Shown piece by piece: positions 27,105 to 36,778 of a stretch of DNA of 64,000 bases. The position numbers and the translations under genes were made by a program. Every line of letters begins with the position of its first letter. Position 1 is the first letter of the stretch. The DNA is taken from positions 123,363 through 187,362 of the forward strand of contig NZ_JAHWGT010000014.1 in assembly GCF_020873895.1 (NCBI RefSeq). Reading direction: 5' to 3'. This DNA is from Streptomyces sp. DH12 (lineage in GTDB: Bacteria; Actinomycetota; Actinomycetes; Streptomycetales; Streptomycetaceae). A model generated the notes under the pieces. It did not search any database and was not told where the DNA came from. It worked only from the letters and a program-made list of their open reading frames with translations.

Positions 27105-27868
27105 GCACGACGGCACAGGCGCGGACGGAGCCCGGCGGGACCGGCGCCCCGGCCGGGACGCTGCTCGAACTGAAGGGGATGCGGGTCTTCTACGGCGCCA
27201 TCGAGGCGCTGAAGGGCATCGACCTGACGGTCGGCAAGGGCGAGATCGTCGCCCTGCTCGGCGGCAACGGCGCGGGCAAGACGACCACGCTGCGGACGAT
27301 CTCCGGCATGCTCCAGCCCCGCCACGGCGAGGTGCTGCTGCGCGGCGAGCGGATCGACGGCATCAAGTCGCACGAACTGGTCCGCTTCGGCATCGGGCAC
27401 GTGCCCGAGGGCCGGCGGGTGTTCGCGACGATGACGGTGCTGGAGAACCTGGAGATGGGCGCGTACCGGTTCTCGTCGGTGGACGCCGGCGACCTGGACC
27501 GGGTGTTCACGCTCTTCCCCCGGCTCGCCGAGCGGCGCTCGCAGCAGGCGGGCACCCTCTCCGGCGGCGAGCAGCAGATGCTCGCCATCGGCCGCGCCCT
27601 GATGGGCCGGCCGGAGCTGCTCCTGCTGGACGAGCCGTCCATGGGCCTGGCGCCGCTGATCGTCCAGCAGATCTTCGAGATCGTGAAGGAGATCAACGAG
27701 CAGGGCACCACGGTGCTGCTGGTCGAGCAGAACGCCACGCAGGCCCTGGGCCTCGCCCACCGCGGGTACGTCCTGGAGACGGGCTCGGTGGCCATGGCCG
27801 GCCCGGCGGGCGAACTGCTCGCGGACTCCCGCATCCGCGCCGCCTACCTCGGCGAGGGCGCGGCCTGA
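27101..27868 (+). CDS. livF: Branched-chain amino acid ABC transporter ATPase
   Basis: This second ATPase, 255 residues, pairs with LivG. Walker A GGNGAGKT is at about 51-58. The LivF-type phrase GIGHVPEGRRVFATMTVLENL follows, then the signature LSGGEQQ, Walker B LLLLDEPSMGLAP and the switch VLLVEQNA. GTG 27101 overlaps the livG stop. A convergent hairpin follows the stop. Confidence 0.96.
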   Translation: MSTTAQARTEPGGTGAPAGTLLELKGMRVFYGAIEALKGIDLTVGKGEIVALLGGNGAGKTTTLRTISGMLQPRHGEVLLRGERIDGIKSHELVRFGIGHVPEGRRVFATMTVLENLEMGAYRFSSVDAGDLDRVFTLFPRLAERRSQQAGTLSGGEQQMLAIGRALMGRPELLLLDEPSMGLAPLIVQQIFEIVKEINEQGTTVLLVEQNATQALGLAHRGYVLETGSVAMAGPAGELLADSRIRAAYLGEGAA

Positions 27869-27891
27869 CCGGCGGCGGCACGTGACGGCGT

Positions 27892-27917
27892 CGGGCGGCC
27901 CCTCCGCGGGGCGCCCG
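27892..27917. terminator. Hairpin between livF and thioesterase genes
   Basis: CGGGCGGCCCC and GGGGCGCCCG form a 10-bp stem with a one-base bulge and a 5-nt loop. The convergent position suggests use on both strands. Confidence 0.6.
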
Positions 27918-27933
27918 GCGCTCACCCGTGCCG

Positions 27934-28422
27934 TCAGACGACGCCCGGGACGCTCCCCGCGTCCTGCGCGGTGACCTCCCGCAGCAGGCACGTCAGGCGC
28001 GCGGTGCACACGCGCTTGTCCTGCTCGTCGGTGACGACGATCTCGTACGTGGCGGTGGTCCGCCCGCGGTGCACCGGGGTCGCCACGCCGGTGACCAGGC
28101 CCTGGCGGACGCCGCGGTGGTGGGTGCAGTTGAGGTCGACGCCGACCGCGATCTTCTTCGAGCCGCCGTGCAGCATGGCGCCCACCGAGCCGAGCGTCTC
28201 GGCCAGCACGGCCGACGCCCCGCCGTGGAGCAGGCCGTAGGGCTGGGTGTTGCCCTCCACGGGCATGGTGCCGACGACGCGGTCGGGCGCCGCCTCGACG
28301 ATCCGCAGCCCCATGCGCTCGCCGAGGTGACCCGCGGAGAACAGGGCGGGCAGGTCGACGCCGAGCGCGGCGTACTCGTCGATGACCTCTTGCGGGAACT
28401 TCACTGCGGTCTGCTCGCCCAT
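27934..28422 (-). CDS. Hotdog-fold thioesterase (PaaI family)
   Basis: This 162-residue single hotdog domain should hydrolyse acyl- or aryl-CoA thioesters. The helix motif GLLHGGASAVLAET is typical of PaaI/YdiI-type enzymes, with Glu in LAET as the likely catalytic residue. VGVDLNCTHHRGVRQG forms the CoA-facing strand. The start is ATG 28422 with GGAG upstream. A perfect palindrome that looks like a TetR-family operator lies about 50 nt upstream. The gene is 63 nt behind the FdhF/YdeP gene on the same strand. The substrate is unknown. Confidence 0.9.
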   Translation of the reverse strand: MGEQTAVKFPQEVIDEYAALGVDLPALFSAGHLGERMGLRIVEAAPDRVVGTMPVEGNTQPYGLLHGGASAVLAETLGSVGAMLHGGSKKIAVGVDLNCTHHRGVRQGLVTGVATPVHRGRTTATYEIVVTDEQDKRVCTARLTCLLREVTAQDAGSVPGVV

Positions 28423-28473
28423 GGGGCCCGAACTCCGTTCGTCGTCGTACGGCTGTCCTGGTGGTGCCGGTGG

Positions 28474-28485
28474 CTGAGCGAACGC

Positions 28486-28489
<4 letters not shown>
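28474..28489. promoter_or_regulatory. TetR-type palindrome upstream of thioesterase
   Basis: CTGAGCG-AA-CGCTCAG is a perfect 16-nt palindrome. It overlaps the stop codon of the FdhF/YdeP gene and lies 52 nt before the thioesterase start. Sites of this form (TGAGCGnnCGCTCA) are common for TetR-family repressors. No TetR gene is in the window. Confidence 0.5.
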
Positions 28490-30768
<2,279 letters not shown>

Positions 30769-30886
30769 GGTGCGCGCTCCTTCGTCTTCGTCTCTTCGTC
30801 TCGCCGTACGTGCCGTGTCCCTCCGATCCTGTCACGCGGCACCGACGGCGCGACCCCGCCCGTCAGCCGTTGTCGGTGCGGCGTGG

Positions 30887-30892
30887 CAGGAT
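30887..30892 (+). promoter_or_regulatory. -10-like CAGGAT, leaderless start of polA
   Basis: CAGGAT ends 7 nt before the GTG at 30900 and only 1 nt before the alternative GTG at 30894. It therefore supports 30900 as the start and a leaderless mRNA. Confidence 0.5.
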
Positions 30893-30899
30893 CGTGTCC

Positions 30900-33611
30900 G
30901 TGGCTGAGACAGCATCGAAGAAGACCGCGCAAGACCGTCCGCGCCTGCTCCTCATGGACGGGCACTCCCTGGCGTACCGGGCGTTCTTCGCGCTGCCCGC
31001 GGAGAACTTCACCACGTCGAGCGGGCAGACGACCAACGCCGTGTACGGCTTCGCGTCGATGCTGGCGAACACGCTGCGCGACGAGGCGCCCACGCACTTC
31101 GCCGTGGCGTTCGACGTGTCCCGCAAGACGTGGCGCTCGCAGGACTTCCCGGAGTACAAGGCGAACCGCTCCTCCACCCCCGACGAGTTCAAGGGCCAGG
31201 TGGAGCTGATCGGCGAGCTGCTCGACACGATGAACGCCGTCCGCTTCGCGGTGGAGGGCTTCGAGGCGGACGACATCATCGCCACCCTGGCCACCCAGGC
31301 GGAGGCCGCCGGGTTCGAGGTCCTCGTCGTCACCGGCGACCGGGACTCCTTCCAGCTGGTCTCCGACCACGTCACGGTGCTCTACCCGACGAAGGGCGTC
31401 TCGGAGCTCACCCGCTTCACGCCCGAGAAGGTGCAGGAGAAGTACGGCCTGTCCCCGAGCCAGTACCCCGACTTCGCCGCGCTGCGCGGCGACCCGTCGG
31501 ACAACCTCCCGGGCATCCCCGGCGTCGGCGAGAAGACCGCCACGAAGTGGATCACCCAGTTCGGGTCGTTCCAGGAGCTGGTCGAGCGCGCCGACGAGGT
31601 CAAGGGGAAGGTCGGGCAGGCGCTGCGCGACCACCTGGAGTCCGTCAAGCTCAACCGCCACCTCACCGAGCTGGTGCGCGACGTGGAGCTGCCGAAGGCG
31701 GTCGCCGACCTGGAGCGCGCCCCCTACGACCGGACGGCGCTCAAGGGCTTCCTGGAGGTCCTGGAGATCCGCAACCCCAGTCTGCGCGAGCGGCTGCTCG
31801 CCGTGGACCCGGGCGCCGAGGAGGAGTCCGCCCCGGCCCCGGCCGCCGGGGTGGAGCTGGACGGCGCGGTCCTCGGCACCGGCGAGGTCGCGCCGTGGCT
31901 GGAGCGCCACGGGGACGGACCGCTCGGCATGGCCACGGTCGACAGCTGGGCGCTCGGCGTCGGCAGCGTCGCGGAGGTCGCCCTCGCCGCCGCGGACGGC
32001 GCGGCGGCGTGGTTCGACCCGTCGGGGCTGGACGAGGCCGACGAGCGCGCCTTCGCCGCGTGGCTCGCCGACCCCGCCCGCCCGAAGGTCCTGCACAACG
32101 CCAAGGCGGCCATGCGCGTCCTGCCGGAGCACGGCTGGAGCGTGGCGGGCGTCACGATGGACACCGCGCTCGCGGCGTACCTGGTGAAGCCGGGCCGCCG
32201 CTCCTTCGCGCTGGACGCGCTCTCCGTGGAGTACCTGGGCCGGGAGCTCGCCCCGGCGTCGGCCGCCGACGGCCAGCTGGCGTTCGGCGCGGACGAGACG
32301 GCGGAGGCCGACGCGCTGATGACGCAGGCCCGCGCGGTCCTCGACCTGGGCGACGCCTTCACCGCGCGACTGGAGGAGGTGGGCGCGACCCGCCTGCTGC
32401 ACGAGGTCGAGCTGCCCACCTCCGAGCTGCTCGCCCGGATGGAGCGGCACGGCATCGCCGCCGACCGGCCGCACCTGGAGGCGATGGAGCAGCAGTTCGC
32501 CGGCGCGGTGCAGCACGCCGTGAAGGAGGCGCACGCCTCGGTGGGCCACGAGTTCAACCTCGGCTCGCCCAAGCAGCTCCAGGAAGTCCTCTTCGGCGAG
32601 CTGAACCTGCCGAAGACGAAGAAGACGAAGACCGGCTACACCACGGACGCCGACGCCCTGGCGTGGCTGGCCGCGCAGACCGAGCACGAACTGCCGGTGA
32701 TCATGCTGCGCCACCGCGAGCAGGCCAAGCTCCGCGTGACGGTCGAGGGCCTGATCAAGACGGTCGCGGCGGACGGCCGGATCCACACCACGTTCAACCA
32801 GACCGTCGCCGCGACGGGACGGCTGTCGTCCACCGACCCGAACCTGCAGAACATCCCGGTCCGCACGGACGAGGGCCGCGCCATCCGCCGGGGCTTCGTC
32901 GTCGGCGAGGGCTTCGACGCCCTGATGACGGCCGACTACAGCCAGATCGAGCTGCGCGTGATGGCCCACCTCTCGGAGGACGAGGGCCTCATCGAGGCGT
33001 TCACCTCCGGCGAGGACCTGCACACCACGGTCGCCTCACAGGTGTTCGGCGTGGACAAGTCCGCCGTCGACGCCGAGATGCGCCGCAAGATCAAGGCCAT
33101 GTCGTACGGGCTGGCGTACGGCCTGTCGGCGTTCGGCCTCTCGCAGCAGCTGAACATCGAGGCCGCCGAGGCGCGCGGGCTGATGGACACCTACTTCGAG
33201 CGCTTCGGCGGGGTGCGGGACTACCTGCGCCGGGTCGTCGACGAGGCCCGCGCGACGGGGTACACCGAGACGATGCTCGGCCGCCGCCGCTACCTGCCCG
33301 ACCTGAACAGCGACAACCGCCAGCGCCGCGAGATGGCCGAGCGGATGGCGCTGAACGCCCCGATCCAGGGCACGGCCGCCGACATCGTGAAGGTCGCCAT
33401 GCTCAACGTGGACCGCGCCCTCACCGAGGCGGGCCTGGCCTCCCGGTTGCTGCTCCAGGTGCACGACGAGATCGTGCTGGAGCTGGTGCCGGGCGAGCGG
33501 GAGCGGGTCGAGGAGATCGTGCGCCGGGAGATGGCGTCGGCGGTCGAGCTGCGGGCGCCGCTCGACGTCTCCGTGGGCGTCGGCCCCGACTGGGAGTCCG
33601 CCGCGCACTGA
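30900..33611 (+). CDS. polA: DNA polymerase I
   Basis: This is a 903-residue repair and Okazaki-fragment polymerase, starting at GTG 30900 (VAETASKK). The 5'-3' nuclease domain (1-310) has LLMDGHSLAYRAFF, GFEADDIIAT and GDRDSFQLV. The 3'-5' exonuclease region (about 310-500) is degenerate: the first metal motif (DxE) is replaced by TVDSWALG, so proofreading is probably absent, as in mycobacterial and Thermus PolA. The polymerase motifs are complete: A, DYSQIELRVMAHLSED; B, RRKIKAMSYGLAYG; C, LQVHDEIVLE. Motif B has Tyr where E. coli has Phe762, as in other actinobacteria. A strong terminator follows. Confidence 0.98.
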   Translation: MAETASKKTAQDRPRLLLMDGHSLAYRAFFALPAENFTTSSGQTTNAVYGFASMLANTLRDEAPTHFAVAFDVSRKTWRSQDFPEYKANRSSTPDEFKGQVELIGELLDTMNAVRFAVEGFEADDIIATLATQAEAAGFEVLVVTGDRDSFQLVSDHVTVLYPTKGVSELTRFTPEKVQEKYGLSPSQYPDFAALRGDPSDNLPGIPGVGEKTATKWITQFGSFQELVERADEVKGKVGQALRDHLESVKLNRHLTELVRDVELPKAVADLERAPYDRTALKGFLEVLEIRNPSLRERLLAVDPGAEEESAPAPAAGVELDGAVLGTGEVAPWLERHGDGPLGMATVDSWALGVGSVAEVALAAADGAAAWFDPSGLDEADERAFAAWLADPARPKVLHNAKAAMRVLPEHGWSVAGVTMDTALAAYLVKPGRRSFALDALSVEYLGRELAPASAADGQLAFGADETAEADALMTQARAVLDLGDAFTARLEEVGATRLLHEVELPTSELLARMERHGIAADRPHLEAMEQQFAGAVQHAVKEAHASVGHEFNLGSPKQLQEVLFGELNLPKTKKTKTGYTTDADALAWLAAQTEHELPVIMLRHREQAKLRVTVEGLIKTVAADGRIHTTFNQTVAATGRLSSTDPNLQNIPVRTDEGRAIRRGFVVGEGFDALMTADYSQIELRVMAHLSEDEGLIEAFTSGEDLHTTVASQVFGVDKSAVDAEMRRKIKAMSYGLAYGLSAFGLSQQLNIEAAEARGLMDTYFERFGGVRDYLRRVVDEARATGYTETMLGRRRYLPDLNSDNRQRREMAERMALNAPIQGTAADIVKVAMLNVDRALTEAGLASRLLLQVHDEIVLELVPGERERVEEIVRREMASAVELRAPLDVSVGVGPDWESAAH

Positions 33612-33618
33612 CCGGCCG

Positions 33619-33655
33619 GCCCCGGGGCGCGGCGGTCACGGCCGCGCCCCGGGGC
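33619..33655 (+). terminator. Terminator of polA
   Basis: A 15-bp perfect stem (33619-33633 with 33641-33655) with a 7-nt loop lies 8 nt after the stop. Confidence 0.88.
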
Positions 33656-33771
33656 TGCCGGGGCCGCGCCGCCGTACGTACGGCCCGTGCCGAGGGTGAG
33701 CTGTGTGCGGCGGGCTGCGCCGGGGTCGTGCGCGGCTCCCGCGCCGTGGGCGGGCGGTGCGGCGGCGCCGG

Positions 33772-34587
33772 TCAGGGGCGGAGCGCCGCGCTCCGCAGCC
33801 GCGCCCCGGCGCCGTAGAGGACCAGGCCCGCGACCAGCCCCGCACCCGCGCCGAAGCAGGCCGTGGGGATGACGTCGAGCGGCGTCTCGATCCGCCCCCA
33901 GTACGCGTACCAGCGCAGGCACCGGTGGAGCAGCCCCGCCGCCGCGCAGCCGGCGAGCACCCCGGCCGCCAGCCACCGGCCGCTCCGGGTCGGCGCCGGC
34001 CACGGCACTCCCGCACCGGCCTCCGGCGCGGGCGCGCGGCGCAGGGCGCCCCGGCAGAACCACACGAGCACGACCAGCGCCAGCGCCGAACCGCCGTACT
34101 GCGCGTACAGGTACACCGGGAAGCCCGCCACCACCTCGGCGAGCACCGGCAGGACGCGCGTGCCCCACCGGTCGGGGTGCGTGAACAGGTCCCACACCAC
34201 GTGGGTCGCCGCGCCGAGCACCGCCGAGAGGTAGAACCACACCGCCAGCGCCGCCGGGTGCCGCCCGCGCCAGGGCCGGCCCCGCAGCACCGCGTACACC
34301 CGCCCCCGCCACCGCACGGGCAGCAGGGAGACGAGCGGCTCACGCACCATCAGCCACAGGGCCGTCAGGAGCACCGCGGTGGCGGCGTCGACGGTGAGGA
34401 CGCCGAGGACACCGTGCGTCAGCTCGCCGAAGGCCATGGCGCCGGGTAGGACACTGTCGGCGTAGTAGGTCATATCCGGCGCGAACGACCCGGTGACGAG
34501 GGCCGACGCCACCAACGGCCCCCGGGCGGCACCGGACCTCCGCAGTCCCGGCAGCACCGCGGCGGCATGGCTCAGTGTGAACGGCAT
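33772..34587 (-). CDS. DUF4184 family membrane protein
   Basis: This 271-residue membrane protein begins MPFTLSHAAAVLPG, the typical start of DUF4184 proteins, so I use ATG 34587, not the upstream in-frame ATG. Conserved histidines and acids in FTLSH, GSFAPDMTYY, ELTHGVLG and GAATHVVWDLFTH resemble the metal sites of membrane-bound metal-dependent hydrolases (YfhO/YdjM type). There are about six hydrophobic helices. The enzymatic role is unproven. The gene is convergent with polA and divergent from the transglycosylase gene. Confidence 0.85.
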   Translation of the reverse strand: MPFTLSHAAAVLPGLRRSGAARGPLVASALVTGSFAPDMTYYADSVLPGAMAFGELTHGVLGVLTVDAATAVLLTALWLMVREPLVSLLPVRWRGRVYAVLRGRPWRGRHPAALAVWFYLSAVLGAATHVVWDLFTHPDRWGTRVLPVLAEVVAGFPVYLYAQYGGSALALVVLVWFCRGALRRAPAPEAGAGVPWPAPTRSGRWLAAGVLAGCAAAGLLHRCLRWYAYWGRIETPLDVIPTACFGAGAGLVAGLVLYGAGARLRSAALRP

Positions 34588-34831
34588 GAATGCGGCCCCC
34601 CGGCGCGGCACATGAGAATCGGCAACAGCGGTCAGTATCAATCATGCTGTGGTCACATCCGGCGCACCGGTGTGGGGCAGTACGCAGACGACCGGTGACG
34701 AAAGCGTGAAAAGCGGTCAGTCCTCGGTGTGGCGGAGTGCCGAGTTGACGTAGGGTCGCCTGAGCCGCGCACCGGGGCGCGCGGCCGAGGTCTTCGGCGC
34801 CGACGGGCGCCATCGGGGAGGGACAACGAGC

Positions 34832-36583
34832 ATGGCAGCGCACATCGGCCGTCGACTGCGCAAGGGCGCCACCACCACCGCGGTGGCCGCCGCGGCGGTG
34901 GCGGCGCTCTCCGCGTCGCAGGCACCGGGCGCCGTTCCGGTCGCGGGCGGCCAGACGGCCGGCGGCTCCACGCCGCCGCCCCCCTCGGGCGCCACCGCCA
35001 CCGGAGACTCGCCCTACTACACCGACCTGCCGCCGCTGAAGACCCCCCACCCCCTCCCGCCGGGCAGCTCCCCCGACGGCCTGCTGGGCACCGGCCCCGC
35101 GGAGGCCGGCATACCGGCGACCGTCCTCGCCGCCTACAAGCAGGCCGAGCAGCACCTGAGGACCACCAAGCCGGGGTGCAACCTCCCCTGGCAGCTCCTC
35201 GCCGGCATCGGCAAGGTGGAGTCGGGCCAGGCCCGCGGCGGCCGCGTCGACGCCAACGGCACCACGCCGTCGCCGATCCTCGGCCCGGTCCTCGACGGCA
35301 ACGGCTTCGCCAACATCACCGACACCGACGACGGCGCCTACGACGGCGACGCCCGGCACGACCGCGCGGTCGGCCCGATGCAGTTCATCCCCTCCACCTG
35401 GGCGTCGTGGGGCCAGGACGCCAACGGCGACGGCCGCAAGGACCCCAACAACATCTTCGACGCCGCGCGGGCCGCCGGCATGTACCTGTGCGCCAACAAC
35501 CGCGACCTGGCGGTCAAGGCGGACCTGGACCGCGCCATCCTCAGCTACAACCAGTCCCGCGAGTACCTGCGCACGGTGCTGTCCTGGTTCGAGTTCTACA
35601 AGCGCGGCACGCACCAGGTCCCCGACGGCAGCGGCGTGCAGCCCGGCGACCTCAGCGACCCCGTCACGACGCCCGTCGGGAGCGGCACCGGCACCGCCCC
35701 GAGCACGCCGGTCACCACCCCGTCGCCGAAGCCCGCCCCGGCGCCGAAGCCGACGCCGTCCACCCCGGCTCCCAAGCCGACCCCGTCCAAGCCGGCGCAG
35801 CCCACCAAGCCGACGCCCACCCCGACCCCGACGCCCACCCCGACACCCACCCCGACCCCGACCCCGACGCCCACGCCGACGACCCCGCTCGACCGGCTGC
35901 ACCGCCTCGTGGTCACCGGCGCCGGCACCCTGACCGCCCCCGCCGGCACCGAGTTCCCGGTGAGGCCCGTGGTCACGGCCCGCGACGCGTGGGGCAAGGC
36001 GCTCGGCGGCGTCCCGGTCCGCTTCGAGGTCATCGGCGACACCGACGCGAGCTTCCCCGGCGGCACGACCGTCGCCACCGTCACCACGCGCGCCGACGGC
36101 ACCGCCACCGCCCCCGTCCTCGACGCGGGCGAGCGGACCGGGCAGTTCACCGTCCGGGCGGCCGTACCGCAGCGCCCCGCCGTCGGCCCCGCCGACTTCG
36201 CGGCGACGGTCACCACCGGGCAGGCGGACGCCCTCGTCCGTACGGGCGGCGCGGCCCTGTCGGCCGTCCCCGAGGGCGAGTTCGCCGAGCAGCTGACCGT
36301 GAAGGCCACCCGCAAGGGCGCCCCCGTGGCCGGTGCCGCGCTCACCGCCACCGTGCTGGTGAAGGCCGCGGACGGCACCCTGGCGCCCGCCGAGGAAGGG
36401 CCCTTCTTCAAGGACGGCCGCGGCGAGCCCCTGCGGGCCCTCGCCGGTCTGGAGACCGACGCGGACGGCGTGCTGCGGCTGCCGAAGCTGTACGCCGACG
36501 GCCTGGCCGGCACGTTCCACCTGCGCCTCACCGCGCAGGGCGGCGCGACCCTGACGGTGGAACTCCAGGTCGCCGCCGCCTGA
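34832..36583 (+). CDS. Secreted lytic murein transglycosylase with PT linker and Ig-like tail
   Basis: This is a 583-residue exported cell-wall enzyme. A Sec-type signal (RRLRKGATTTAVAAAAVAAL) leads to a disordered Pro/Ser stretch. An MltB-like SLT domain follows (about 95-265), with the catalytic Glu in GIGKVESG and the family phrases VGPMQFIPSTW and AAGMYLCAN. A Pro-rich linker ends in twelve PT dipeptides (about 327-350). The C-terminal 230 residues contain two beta-sandwich (Big/Ig-like) modules, such as LTAPAGTEFPVRPVVTARDAWGK, which may hold it to the wall. RBS GGGAGGGAC precedes ATG 34832. It probably takes part in peptidoglycan turnover. Confidence 0.92.
   Translation: MAAHIGRRLRKGATTTAVAAAAVAALSASQAPGAVPVAGGQTAGGSTPPPPSGATATGDSPYYTDLPPLKTPHPLPPGSSPDGLLGTGPAEAGIPATVLAAYKQAEQHLRTTKPGCNLPWQLLAGIGKVESGQARGGRVDANGTTPSPILGPVLDGNGFANITDTDDGAYDGDARHDRAVGPMQFIPSTWASWGQDANGDGRKDPNNIFDAARAAGMYLCANNRDLAVKADLDRAILSYNQSREYLRTVLSWFEFYKRGTHQVPDGSGVQPGDLSDPVTTPVGSGTGTAPSTPVTTPSPKPAPAPKPTPSTPAPKPTPSKPAQPTKPTPTPTPTPTPTPTPTPTPTPTPTTPLDRLHRLVVTGAGTLTAPAGTEFPVRPVVTARDAWGKALGGVPVRFEVIGDTDASFPGGTTVATVTTRADGTATAPVLDAGERTGQFTVRAAVPQRPAVGPADFAATVTTGQADALVRTGGAALSAVPEGEFAEQLTVKATRKGAPVAGAALTATVLVKAADGTLAPAEEGPFFKDGRGEPLRALAGLETDADGVLRLPKLYADGLAGTFHLRLTAQGGATLTVELQVAAA
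35810..35884 (+). repeat. Hexanucleotide repeat coding for (PT)n linker
   Basis: About twelve degenerate copies of CCGACN/CCCACN code for alternating Pro-Thr in the transglycosylase. Copy number could change in units of 6 nt without a frameshift. Confidence 0.85.
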
Positions 36584-36593
36584 CCGGCGCCCC

Positions 36594-36642
36594 GCGGCCC
36601 GCCGCCGCACGCGCCTGGCGCGCGGGCAGGACGGCGGGCCGC
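36594..36642. terminator. Hairpin after transglycosylase gene
   Basis: GCGGCCCGCCG (36594-36604) pairs with CGGCGGGCCGC (36632-36642). The enclosed bases can form a further GCGC-rich helix. It lies between convergent genes. Confidence 0.65.
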
Positions 36643-36706
36643 ACCGCCCCGTCCCGCCGCAAGCCGCCCCGCTCCGCCGAGCCGCAAGCCGCCGAGCCAC
36701 TGCGTC

Positions 36707-36764
36707 GAGCCGCCACCGCGTCCCGACGCCCCGCCGAGCCGCCACCGCGTCCCGACGCCCCGCC
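36707..36764. repeat. Two perfect 29-bp tandem repeats
   Basis: A 29-bp unit beginning GAGCCGCCACCGCG occurs at 36707-36735 and 36736-36764 with no mismatch. It lies just before the hrpB stop. Confidence 0.95.
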
Positions 36765-36778
36765 GCCGCTCAGGGCGG

